From Kitasatospora terrestris (GTDB lineage Bacteria; Actinomycetota; Actinomycetes; Streptomycetales; Streptomycetaceae): a stretch of DNA of 64,000 nucleotides. The first letter of the stretch is position 1, and every line of letters begins with the position of its first letter. The stretch covers positions 5,952,001 to 6,016,000 of the forward strand of contig NZ_BAABIS010000001.1 in the NCBI RefSeq assembly GCF_039542905.1, given 5' to 3'. Made by a program: the position numbers and the translations under genes. The notes under the pieces were generated by a model. That model searched no databases. It was not told the origin of the DNA and saw only the letters and a list, made by a program, of their open reading frames with translations. Positions 15,943 to 28,545 of the stretch are shown piece by piece.

Positions 15943-16242
15943 ATGAGTCGCGACCGACTGACCGAGGACCAGATCACCGCCGGGCTGGCCGACCTGCCCG
16001 ACTGGCAGCGCGAGGGCGACTCGATCGCCCGCACCGCCGAGACCGCGAGCTTCCCCACCGCGATCCGGGTGGTCGACGCCGTCGCCGCCGAAGCCGAACG
16101 GCTCGACCACCACCCGGACATCGACATCCGCTGGCGCACCCTGCGGTTCGTCCTCTCCACCCACAGCGCGGGCGGCCTCACGCCGCTCGACCTCCAGCTC
16201 GCCGGCTTCATCGACCGGACCCTGGCCACCACGACGCCATGA
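15943..16242 (+). CDS. 4a-hydroxytetrahydrobiopterin dehydratase (PhhB/PCD)
   Basis: A 99-aa protein, the normal length for pterin-4a-carbinolamine dehydratase. The active-site signature is ERLDHHPD followed by STHSAGGLT, which carries the catalytic His residues. It regenerates quinonoid dihydropterin from the 4a-hydroxy form made by aromatic amino-acid hydroxylases. No phenylalanine hydroxylase lies nearby. A CGGGAG ribosome site precedes the ATG. In bacteria the same fold also occurs in molybdopterin pathways and as a transcription co-factor, so the metabolic role is not certain. Confidence 0.88.
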   Translation: MSRDRLTEDQITAGLADLPDWQREGDSIARTAETASFPTAIRVVDAVAAEAERLDHHPDIDIRWRTLRFVLSTHSAGGLTPLDLQLAGFIDRTLATTTP

Positions 16243-16284
16243 GATGCTGGCAGCTTGCCAGAAGCAGTCGGACGGACGGAACGC

Positions 16285-18150
16285 ATGGCTCAGGAACCCT
16301 CCTCGACCTCCGGCCAGGGGTACCCGCAGCAGGGGTACGACTACCAGCAGCCCTGGTACCCCCAGCAGCCGCCGGAGCCGCCCGCCGAGACCTGGAACGG
16401 CGCCTACCAGCAACAGCCCGACCCGCAGTACCAGCAGGACGCGTACGGCTACCAGCAGCCCGCCGCCACCGGATACCCCGCCACCGGTTACCCCGAGGGC
16501 TACGCCGCCGGGTACGACCAGCAGCAGCTCTACGCCCAGCCCGGCAGCGACCAGCAGCTCTACGCCCAGCCCGGCACCGAGCAGTACGCGTACACCGAGC
16601 AGCAGGCCCACACCGCACCCGACACCGAACAGCAGGCCCACACCGCGTACCTCCCGCAGCAGCCGGAGGCCCCCGCCGAGCCGCTCGCCGCCGAGCAGCA
16701 GGCCACGCTCTCCCCCTACACCGTCACGCCCCGCGGCGAGGACGGACCGGACGACGCACCGGACGAGCGCCCCGCCGGCCGGGCCGACTCGCTGCTCGGG
16801 CGCGCCAAGGCCGCGGCCGGGGCCGTGGTCTCCGGCGACGGAGCCCCCAGCCGCCGCGCCTTCGCGATCCGGGCCGGGGCCGGCGTCGCCGCCCTCGCCG
16901 TCCTGGTCACCGCGGGCGTCCTCGCCACCGGCGACGACGAGAAGCCCGCCGCCACCGGCGACACCGGCCCCGTCACCCAGAACATCGCGGTCGCCCACGA
17001 CAAGGCCTGGACCGCCACCCCCGCCGAGGCACCCGCCGCCGGCACCGACGACACCCTCACCGGCAGCTGGCTGCTGGCCGACGCCGTCGTCCGCGCCGAC
17101 GCCACCGGCGTCCGCGCCTACAGCCTCGCCGACGGCAAGCCCACCTGGACGCTCGCCCCGCCCGCCGCCGGCGCCGTCCCCTGCGGACTCTCGCCGACCG
17201 TCAACGCGGCCGGCCTCGGCGCGGCCGTCTTCCGTCCGGCCGCCGACCCCAAGAGCCCCTGCACGGTCGTCGCCGCCGTCGACACCAAGGCCGGCAAGAC
17301 CACCTGGACCAAGACCCTCTCCGACATCAAGGAGAACTACGGCGCCCACGTCGCCGTCACCGACGAGGCGGTGTTCGCCGTCGGCGACGACAAGGCCGCC
17401 GCCTGGGCCGCAGCCGACGGCAAGGACCTCTGGCAGTACGCCGGCCAGGGCAAGTACTGCACGCTCGCCGGGAACGCGAGCGGCAAGACCGTCCTGCTGC
17501 ACAGCAGCTGCGCCGACTCCTCGCCGGTCGACCAGGCGGTCGCCCTCAACGCGGCCGACGGCAAGGTCAGGTGGTGGCGCGGGCTGAACAACCAGCCCAA
17601 GACCGTCACCGTGCTCTCCGCCGAGCCGGCCGCCGTCCTCACCACCGGCGCCCAGCCCGGCGACGACCGGATCTTCGCCTGGGGCACCGACGGCGACCCC
17701 GCGGCCGAGATCCCCGTCGCCGTCGACGGCGGCCGGCTCGACGCGGCCCGCGGCAGCTTCGACGCGATCCCCGGGGTCTACTTCCACGAGCACACCCTGC
17801 TGGCCGCCATCACCTCGCCCGAGGGCACCACCGGCGCCGTCGCCGCGTACGACCTGACGACCGGCAAGCCGCTGTGGAAGACCCCGGTCGCCGAGAAGGG
17901 CAAGGCCCGCCCGGTCGGCCTCGACGGCGGCGGACTGCTGCTCGCCGTCGACGAGCGGGTCGACCAACCCGCGCACATCAGCCGCTTCGCCCTCACCGGC
18001 GGCCAGGAGACCCAGGGCGGCGCGTTCCAGCGCGGCACCGGCTCCCAGCTCTCGGCGGGCCGGCTGCTCAGCGGCGGCGGCAAGGTGGTCTCGGTGCCCG
18101 AGCACTCGACCAACTTCGGCACCGCCACCGCCTTCTCCAGCAAGGGCTGA
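16285..18150 (+). CDS. Membrane-anchored PQQ-like beta-propeller protein
   Basis: A 621-aa protein. Residues 1-150 are disordered and rich in Gln, Tyr, Pro and Ala, with YQQP/YAQPG repeats. One membrane helix lies near residues 195-215 (AGAGVAALAVLVTAGVLATG). The rest is an extracellular beta-propeller of PQQ-like repeats (ADGKPTWTLAPP, ADGKDLWQYAG, TTGKPLWKTPV). Homologues look like eukaryote-type kinase sensor domains or outer-membrane assembly BamB propellers, but no kinase domain is present here. I chose the ATG at 16285 over an in-frame TTG at 16255. The ligand is unknown. Confidence 0.82.
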   Translation: MAQEPSSTSGQGYPQQGYDYQQPWYPQQPPEPPAETWNGAYQQQPDPQYQQDAYGYQQPAATGYPATGYPEGYAAGYDQQQLYAQPGSDQQLYAQPGTEQYAYTEQQAHTAPDTEQQAHTAYLPQQPEAPAEPLAAEQQATLSPYTVTPRGEDGPDDAPDERPAGRADSLLGRAKAAAGAVVSGDGAPSRRAFAIRAGAGVAALAVLVTAGVLATGDDEKPAATGDTGPVTQNIAVAHDKAWTATPAEAPAAGTDDTLTGSWLLADAVVRADATGVRAYSLADGKPTWTLAPPAAGAVPCGLSPTVNAAGLGAAVFRPAADPKSPCTVVAAVDTKAGKTTWTKTLSDIKENYGAHVAVTDEAVFAVGDDKAAAWAAADGKDLWQYAGQGKYCTLAGNASGKTVLLHSSCADSSPVDQAVALNAADGKVRWWRGLNNQPKTVTVLSAEPAAVLTTGAQPGDDRIFAWGTDGDPAAEIPVAVDGGRLDAARGSFDAIPGVYFHEHTLLAAITSPEGTTGAVAAYDLTTGKPLWKTPVAEKGKARPVGLDGGGLLLAVDERVDQPAHISRFALTGGQETQGGAFQRGTGSQLSAGRLLSGGGKVVSVPEHSTNFGTATAFSSKG

Positions 18151-18166
18151 GCCCGGCCGGACACGA

Positions 18167-18205
18167 AGTGGGCCCGACCTGTCCCCTGTGCAGGTCGGGC
18201 CCACT
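18167..18205. terminator. Bidirectional terminator, propeller gene/HNH gene
   Basis: A perfect 15-bp stem (18167-18181 with 18191-18205) and 9-nt loop lie between convergent genes. Confidence 0.8.
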
Positions 18206-18221
18206 GGCCTGGGTACGGTCC

Positions 18222-18731
18222 TCAGGCGGTGGCCGGCAGCCAGGCCGCCAGCTCGCCGAGGTCCTTCTCCTTCAGTCCCAGCGCCATCATCAGCGTGGCC
18301 TCCGGAGTCGGCTCGAACGGGCGGCTGAGCAGCTTCATCCCCGCCTGCTCCGGTGTCCGGTCCGCCTTGCGCTGGTTGTCCTCCGCGCACGCGGCCACGG
18401 TGTTCAGCCAGCTGTCCGAACCACCCCGCGACCTCGGCTGCAGGTGGTCGACGGTGGTCGCCCGCCGCCCGCAGTACGCACAACGGTGCTGGTCCCTGAC
18501 CAGCACCCCGCGCCGCGACCACGGCGCGTGTTGTCGGAACGGCACCCGCACGTACCGGTTCAGCCTGATCACCCGGGGCACCGGAAGCGAAACCCCCGTA
18601 CCGCGCACCACGCTCAGCGGATGGGCGTGCTCGACCACGGCCTTGTCCTGGAGCACCAGGACCACGGCACGCTTCAGCGACACCGTCGTCAGCGGTTCGT
18701 AGCTCGCGTTCAGTACCAGCGTGTTGCGCAT
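18222..18731 (-). CDS. HNH endonuclease family protein
   Basis: A 169-aa protein. A short N-terminal region (TLVLNASYEPLTTVSLKRAV) is typical of stand-alone bacterial HNH proteins. The HNH core is HRCAYCGRRATTVDHLQPRSRGG at about residues 83-105, then WLNTVAACAEDN. The first Cys pair and the catalytic DH are present. The fourth zinc ligand, usually in CxxCN, is replaced (CAEDN). It is a lone gene between the propeller gene and tyrS, with no methylase nearby. The biological target is unknown; such proteins are common in actinomycete chromosomes and are not restriction enzymes by default. Confidence 0.87.
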   Translation of the reverse strand: MRNTLVLNASYEPLTTVSLKRAVVLVLQDKAVVEHAHPLSVVRGTGVSLPVPRVIRLNRYVRVPFRQHAPWSRRGVLVRDQHRCAYCGRRATTVDHLQPRSRGGSDSWLNTVAACAEDNQRKADRTPEQAGMKLLSRPFEPTPEATLMMALGLKEKDLGELAAWLPATA

Positions 18732-18862
18732 TCCGGGCCACCTCCAGACCACACCTCCCCGCCGCACGGCGGTGGGACCACTGTGAACGCGCGGGCGAGG
18801 CTGAACAACGGAATTTCCGTCCGGCCACCGGGCTGCACGAAAACCCGCTGGCCCGGAGCGCG

Positions 18863-18868
18863 TAGGCT
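18863..18868 (+). promoter_or_regulatory. Candidate -10 box of tyrS
   Basis: TAGGCT lies 88 bp before the tyrS GTG, in the only intergenic stretch that can drive it. The -35 is not evident. I see no T-box in the leader. Confidence 0.3.
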
Positions 18869-18956
18869 CTACCCCGCTGGACTCGTCCAGGCGGCGGGCC
18901 CGAAGGACCGGGCCGACCACGCCACCGGACACCCCGACCGAAGGAGACGCGGGACC

Positions 18957-20222
18957 GTGACCGACATCGTCGACGAGCTGCGGTGGCGCGGGCTGATCGC
19001 CCTGTCCACCGACGAGGACGCACTGCGCAAGGCGTTCGCGGACGGCCCGGTCACGTTCTATTGCGGCTTCGACCCGACCGCCCCCAGCCTGCACCTCGGC
19101 AACCTGGTGCAGATCCTCACCATGCGCCGTCTCCAGCAGGCCGGGAACCTCCCGCTCGGCCTGGTCGGCGGGGCCACCGGCCTGATCGGCGACCCCAAGC
19201 CCACCGCCGAGCGCGTCCTCAACGACCCCGAGACCGTCGCGGCCTGGGTCGACCGCCTGCGCGGCCAGATCTCCCGCTTCCTCGACTTCGAGGGCGACCA
19301 CGCGGCCCGCATGGTCAACAACCTGGACTGGACGTCCGGCATGTCGGCGATCAGCCTGCTGCGCGACGTCGGCAAGTACTTCCGGGTCAACAACATGATC
19401 GCCAAGGAGGCCGTCGCCCGACGGCTCAACTCCGACGCCGGCATCAGCTACACCGAGTTCAGCTACCAGATCCTCCAGGGCATGGACTTCCTGGAGCTGA
19501 ACCGCCGCTACAACTGCACCCTGCAGACCGGCGGCAGCGACCAGTGGGGCAACCTCACCGCCGGCACCGACCTGATCCGCAAGGCCGACGGCAAGTCCGT
19601 GCACGCGCTCGCCACCCCGCTGATCGTCAAGGCGGACGGCACCAAGTTCGGCAAGACCGAGTCCGGCACGGTCTGGCTCGACCCCGAGCTGACCACCCCG
19701 TACGCCTTCTACCAGTTCTGGCTGAACGCGGACGACCGCGACGTCTCCAACTTCCTGCGGATCTTCTCCTTCAAGTCCCGCGAGGAGATCGAGGAGCTGG
19801 AGCGCGAGACCGCCGAGCGCCCCGCCGCCCGCCTCGCCCAGCGAGCCCTCGCCGAGGAGCTCACCACCCTCGTCCACGGTGCCGAGCAGTACGAGCGCGC
19901 CGTCGCCGCCTCCAAGGCACTCTTCGGCCAGGGCGACCTCGCCGACCTGGAGCCGGCCACCCTGGCCGCCGCCCTCGCCGAGGTCCCCAAGGCCACCGTC
20001 GCCGAACTGCTCCCGATCGTCGACCTCCTGGTCGAGAGCGGTCTCGCCCCCAGCCGCTCCGGCGCCCGCCGCACCATCAAGGAAGGCGGCGCCTACCTCA
20101 ACAACACCAAGGTCACCGACGAGGAGGCCGCCCCCACCGCGGACGACCTCCTGCACGGTCGGTGGCTGGTCCTGCGCCGCGGCAAGCGCAACCTCGCCGC
20201 GGTCGAGGTGACCGCAGGCTGA
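18957..20222 (+). CDS. tyrS: Tyrosyl-tRNA synthetase
   Basis: Charges tRNA-Tyr with tyrosine; cytosolic class I synthetase of 421 aa. The HIGH-type motif is HLGN near residue 47. The tyrosine-pocket stretch is FYCGFDPTAPSLH. The KMSKS counterpart is KFGKTESG near residue 230. An S4 RNA-binding domain occupies residues 350-415 (SRSGARRTIKEGGAYLNN). The start is GTG at 18957 with AAGGAGA 10 nt upstream. The rRNA operon follows directly, after a strong hairpin at 20301-20334. Confidence 0.96.
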   Translation: MTDIVDELRWRGLIALSTDEDALRKAFADGPVTFYCGFDPTAPSLHLGNLVQILTMRRLQQAGNLPLGLVGGATGLIGDPKPTAERVLNDPETVAAWVDRLRGQISRFLDFEGDHAARMVNNLDWTSGMSAISLLRDVGKYFRVNNMIAKEAVARRLNSDAGISYTEFSYQILQGMDFLELNRRYNCTLQTGGSDQWGNLTAGTDLIRKADGKSVHALATPLIVKADGTKFGKTESGTVWLDPELTTPYAFYQFWLNADDRDVSNFLRIFSFKSREEIEELERETAERPAARLAQRALAEELTTLVHGAEQYERAVAASKALFGQGDLADLEPATLAAALAEVPKATVAELLPIVDLLVESGLAPSRSGARRTIKEGGAYLNNTKVTDEEAAPTADDLLHGRWLVLRRGKRNLAAVEVTAG

Positions 20223-20300
20223 CGCCGCAACCGGTTTTCGACGACGGACGGCATGTCAGTCGGCCGAAAACACACCCCAGTTGACGTGCCGCACCACGAA

Positions 20301-20334
20301 CGACAGGCCGGATCCAGCCAGATCCGGCCTGTCG
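20301..20334 (+). terminator. Terminator between tyrS and the rRNA operon
   Basis: A perfect 14-bp stem (20301-20314 with 20321-20334) and 6-nt loop end just 3 bp before the -35 box of the first rRNA promoter, so transcription from tyrS is cut off before rrn. Confidence 0.75.
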
Positions 20335-20337
20335 CGT

Positions 20338-20366
20338 TTGACTCGACCGTGACGGTGACCTAACGT
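20338..20366 (+). promoter_or_regulatory. rRNA operon promoter (P1), principal sigma-factor type
   Basis: TTGACT (20338-20343) and TAACGT (20361-20366) are separated by exactly 17 bp. This is a near-consensus vegetative promoter about 430 bp before 16S. Confidence 0.65.
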
Positions 20367-20794
20367 AGTCCGAGTCGCCTGAACCGGCTGAGGCCGGAAG
20401 GCGGAACCCCCCAAACCCTGACGATCGATTCGTCGCGCCCCCATTCGAAAATTCGAGCGGGAAATGCGACCGGAAAACTCTGCTAGAGTTCGGGAGCGCC
20501 GAAAGGCAAAAGCAAATCGGATCGAAACTCCGGAAAACGGAGCGGAAAGCATCTGATAAGCTGGAAACACGAAAGAACGAAGCGCCCGGAGGGCCCGCTG
20601 GAAGGCGGTCCGAAGGAAGTGTCCGTTCCTTGAGAACTCAACAGCGTGCCAAAAGTCAACGCCAGATATGTTGACATCCCCGGCCCCGGATTCTTCTGGG
20701 GTTGGAGATTCCTTTTGAAGTAACACTAGCGAGGACGCAGTGCGCGGGGCCGCCTTATTCCGGTGGTTGCCGTGCCGCTCTTTCGTGAAAGCAT
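20367..20794 (+). other. rRNA leader and 5' processing arm of 16S
   Basis: This 430-bp gene-free region is the transcribed leader. It holds a CTTGAGAACTCAACAG box (20638-20644 region) that recurs before 23S. The stretch at 20646-20661 pairs with 22374-22390 downstream of 16S (CGTTGACT and GGCAC blocks). The paired strands would bring both ends of 16S together for RNase III-type cutting. Confidence 0.5.
20481..20562 (+). promoter_or_regulatory. Two further rRNA promoters with extended -10 boxes
   Basis: TGC-TAGAGT (-10 at 20484-20489) and TGA-TAAGCT (-10 at 20557-20562) both have the TG of an extended -10 element. Each follows a CCGGAAAAC stretch and neither has a good -35. Actinomycete rRNA operons usually have several tandem promoters, which supports this reading. 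Confidence 0.5.
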
Positions 20795-25686
<4,892 letters not shown>

Positions 25687-25707
25687 CAGACGCTCGCGTT
25701 CACTGTG
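25687..25707 (+). promoter_or_regulatory. 3' strand of the 23S processing stem
   Basis: Complementary to 22561-22581 at 19 of 21 positions; see that entry. Confidence 0.7.
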
Positions 25708-25794
25708 TGGTTCCCGGGTAGCGAACAGCTATATCCGGCGAACAAGTAACATCACTTATCAACTGAAAAGTGTGTTCGCTGAATACCCGATAGG

Positions 25795-25912
25795 GTTTCG
25801 GTGGTCATAGCGTGAGGGAAACGCCCGGTTACATTCCGAACCCGGAAGCTAAGCCTCACAGCGCCGATGGTACTGCAGGGGGGACCCTGTGGGAGAGTAG
25901 GACGCCGCCGAA
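25795..25912 (+). rRNA. 5S ribosomal RNA
   Basis: About 118 nt with the 5S signature: GTTTCGGTGGTCATAGCG at the 5' end, CCGAACCCGGAAG in the loop region, and GACGCCGCCGAAC at the 3' end, which pairs with the 5' end. It lies about 107 bp after 23S with no tRNA between. Confidence 0.95.
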
Positions 25913-25921
25913 CAATCATTC

Positions 25922-25968
25922 AAAGACCGAGGCCCCCAGCGATTTCGCTGGGGGCCTCGGTCTTTTTT
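25922..25968 (+). terminator. Terminator of the rRNA operon
   Basis: A perfect 21-bp stem (25922-25942 with 25945-25965) is followed by a T-run (TCTTTTTT). It is the most canonical intrinsic terminator in the window. Confidence 0.95.
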
Positions 25969-26147
25969 GTTGGTAGTACCACCGCTCCGAGGCGGTGCCG
26001 GCCTCTGCTTGCAGGGGCCGGACCACAGCGGATGCCGGACAATGGATGAGGTGGGCGCGCGGCCATGGGGCCGGCGGCCCGGACGCGCTGGGACCGACCG
26101 ACGGTCGCTGGCGCCACAGCTTGTAGCAGCAGACAGGAGTCACCAGC

Positions 26148-28487
26148 ATGTCTAACCCGTCCCAGGACCGTCCCGAGCGTCGATCGGACGGGGGCCGCGG
26201 TTACGAGCCCCGTCGTGGGGGCGGGCCCAACGATCGCGGCCCGCGCCGGGACGACCGGGGCGAGGGCGGTTTCCGTCGCGACGACCGCGGCGGAGAGCGT
26301 GGTGGCTTCCGTCGCGACGACCGTGGGGGTGACCGTCCGCAGGGCGGTGGCTTCCGTCGGGACGACCGCCCCTCGGGCGGCTACGGCCGCGACCGTGACG
26401 ACCGCGGGGGCGACCGTGGGGGCCGTTCCTACGGTGACCGTCCGCAGGGTGGTGGCTACCGCGGTGGGGATCGTCCGCAGGGTGGCGGTTTCCGTCGGGA
26501 CGACCGTCCGTCGGGCGGTTTCAACCGTGACGACCGTGGCGGCGACCGTGGGGGCCGTTCCTACGGTGACCGTCCGCAGGGTGGCGGCTTCCGCCGCGAC
26601 GACCGTGACGACCGCGGCGGCCGTTCCTACGGCGACCGTCCGCAGGGTGGTGGCTACCGCGGTGGGGATCGTCCGCAGGGTGGCGGCTTCCGTCGGGACG
26701 ACCGTCCGTCGGGCGGTTTCAACCGTGACGACCGTGGCGGCGACCGTGGGGGCCGTTCCTACGGTGACCGTCCGCAGGGTGGCGGCTTCCGCCGCGACGA
26801 CCGTGACGACCGCGGCGGGCGCTCCTACGGTGACCGCCCGCAGGGCGGCGGTTTCAACCGTGACGACCGCCCGCGTCGGGACGACCGTCCGCAGGGTGGC
26901 GGCTTCCGTCGGGACGACCGTCCGTCGGGTGGTTACGGCCGTGACCGTGACGACCGCGGTGGCCGTTCCTACGGCGACCGTCCGCAGGGCGGTGGGTTCC
27001 GTCGGGACGACCGTCCGTCGGGCGGTTTCAACCGTGACGACCGTCCGCAGGGCGGGTACCGGCGCGACGACCGTGATGACCGTGGCGGCGACCGCGGGGG
27101 CCGTTCCTACGGCGACCGTCCGCAGGGCGGTGGCTTCCGCCGGGACGACCGTCCGTCGGGTGGTTACGGCCGTGACCGTGACGACCGTGGCGGCGACCGC
27201 GGCGGCTTCCGCCGCGATGACCGTCCGTCGGGCGGTTTCAACCGTGACGACCGTCCGCAGGGCGGGTACCGGCGCGACGACCGTGATGACCGTGGCGGCG
27301 ACCGCGGGGGCCGTTCCTACGGCGACCGTCCGCAGGGCGGTGGGTTCCGCCGGGACGACCGTCCGTCGGGTGGCTACGGCCGTGACCGTGACGACCGTGG
27401 CGGCGACCGCGGCGGCTTCCGCCGCGATGACCGCGGTGGTGACCGTGGCGGGTTCCGCCGTGACGACCGCGGCGGCGACCGCGGTGGACGTTCGTACGGT
27501 GGCGACCGTGGTGGCGACCGCGGCGGGTTCCGCCGGGACGACCGCGGTGGTGAGCGTGGCGGGTTCCGCCGGGACCAGCAGGACGAGCGTCGTCACGAGC
27601 CGGTGCACCGGCTGCCGATCCCGGACGACGTGACCGGCTTCGAGATCGACGCCGATGTCCGTCAGGACCTGAAGAGCCTGCCGAAGACCCTCGCGGACGA
27701 CGTGGCGCGCAACCTGGTGATGGTGGCCCGGCTGCTCGACACCGAGCCGGAGGAGGCGTACAACTACTCGCGCGTCGCGCTGCGGCTGGCGTCCCGGGTC
27801 GCGAGCGTCCGCGAGGCGGCGGGTTTCGCGTCGTACGTGACGCAGCGGTACTCGGAGGCGCTGACGGAGTTCCGCGCGGCCCGTCGGATGACGGGTCGGG
27901 TGGACCTGTGGCCGGTGATGGCGGACTGCGAGCGCGGTCTGGGCCGTCCGGAGCGGGCGCTGGCGATGGCCGGTGAGCCCGAGGTGAAGCAGCTGGACAA
28001 GGCCGGCCAGGTCGAGATGCGTCTGGTCGCGGCGGGTGCCCGCGGCGACATGGAGCAGTTCGAGGCCGCCGTGGTGACGCTGCAGAGCCCGGAGCTGGCG
28101 TCGAGCGCGGTGCACCCGTGGACGGCGCGGCTGCGGTACGCGTACGCGGAGGCGCTGATCGCGGCGGGCCGCGGTGACGAGGCGCGCGACTGGTTCGCGA
28201 AGGCGGCGGAGGCGGACACCGACGGTTCGACCAACGCGTCGGAGCGGCTGGCGGAGATCGACGGCATCGAGTTCGTGGACGCGCTCGACGAGGACGCCGA
28301 GGACGACGACGTCGAGGCGGCGGAGACCGAGGCGAAGCCGGCCCGGCACATCGCCAAGGACGAGATCGGCGACGACCGGATGATCTTCGAGGACGAGGAG
28401 GACGTCGAGGAGTTCTACGACGAGGACGACGTCGAGATCGACGAGGACTACGAGGACGAGGCGCCGAAGCGCACCGACCGCGACTGA
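26148..28487 (+). CDS. Arg/Gly/Asp-repeat protein with C-terminal TPR-like domain
   Basis: A 779-aa protein in three parts. Residues about 20-475 are low-complexity repeats built from RRDDRGG, DRPQGGGF, RPSGGYGRD and GGRSYG. Residues about 480-690 are a helical TPR-like domain (VARNLVMVARLLDTEPEEAYNYSRVAL...), with repeats such as YSEALTEFRAARRM. The tail after residue 700 is very acidic (EDEEDVEEFYDEDDVEID). The Arg/Gly region resembles RGG RNA-binding tracts. The gene follows the rRNA operon terminator, with CAGGAG before the ATG. Streptomycete homologues have a TPR core with shorter repeat arms, from memory. Two in-frame DNA duplications (198 and 210 bp) show recent growth. RNA or ribosome binding is inference. 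Confidence 0.88.
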   Translation: MSNPSQDRPERRSDGGRGYEPRRGGGPNDRGPRRDDRGEGGFRRDDRGGERGGFRRDDRGGDRPQGGGFRRDDRPSGGYGRDRDDRGGDRGGRSYGDRPQGGGYRGGDRPQGGGFRRDDRPSGGFNRDDRGGDRGGRSYGDRPQGGGFRRDDRDDRGGRSYGDRPQGGGYRGGDRPQGGGFRRDDRPSGGFNRDDRGGDRGGRSYGDRPQGGGFRRDDRDDRGGRSYGDRPQGGGFNRDDRPRRDDRPQGGGFRRDDRPSGGYGRDRDDRGGRSYGDRPQGGGFRRDDRPSGGFNRDDRPQGGYRRDDRDDRGGDRGGRSYGDRPQGGGFRRDDRPSGGYGRDRDDRGGDRGGFRRDDRPSGGFNRDDRPQGGYRRDDRDDRGGDRGGRSYGDRPQGGGFRRDDRPSGGYGRDRDDRGGDRGGFRRDDRGGDRGGFRRDDRGGDRGGRSYGGDRGGDRGGFRRDDRGGERGGFRRDQQDERRHEPVHRLPIPDDVTGFEIDADVRQDLKSLPKTLADDVARNLVMVARLLDTEPEEAYNYSRVALRLASRVASVREAAGFASYVTQRYSEALTEFRAARRMTGRVDLWPVMADCERGLGRPERALAMAGEPEVKQLDKAGQVEMRLVAAGARGDMEQFEAAVVTLQSPELASSAVHPWTARLRYAYAEALIAAGRGDEARDWFAKAAEADTDGSTNASERLAEIDGIEFVDALDEDAEDDDVEAAETEAKPARHIAKDEIGDDRMIFEDEEDVEEFYDEDDVEIDEDYEDEAPKRTDRD
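26260..27570 (+). repeat. In-frame coding repeats of the Arg/Gly/Asp-rich region
   Basis: The DNA repeats on several scales: short units of 18-40 bp, and longer duplications. GCGGTGGGGATCGTCCGCAG recurs at 26461 and 26659 (198 bp apart). GGCGGGTACCGGCGCGACGA recurs at 27051 and 27261 (210 bp apart). Both distances are multiples of three. The array is prone to length change and to assembly error. Confidence 0.9.
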
Positions 28488-28499
28488 TCCGCGACTGAT

Positions 28500-28539
28500 C
28501 GAAGAGCCCCGGTACGCATCCGCGTACCGGGGCTCTTCG
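28500..28539. terminator. Bidirectional terminator, repeat-protein gene/DUF1015 gene
   Basis: An 18-bp stem (28500-28517 with 28522-28539) and 4-nt loop lie between convergent genes. Confidence 0.8.
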
Positions 28540-28545
28540 CGTTCC

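Noticed and set aside
18222..18731. HNH gene as part of a restriction or defence system
   Set aside because: No methylase, helicase or other defence gene is adjacent. Stand-alone HNH genes are common in these genomes.
18732..18956. T-box leader before tyrS
   Set aside because: I see no AGGGTGG T-box bulge or specifier stem. Actinobacterial T-boxes are mainly known before ileS.
15850..19023. 1057-codon minus-strand frame
   Set aside because: It is antisense to the pterin dehydratase and propeller genes and has Val/Gly/Arg-rich shadow composition.
26260..27570. Regular repeats that could suggest a CRISPR array
   Set aside because: The units are in-frame coding repeats without unique spacers, and no cas genes are present.
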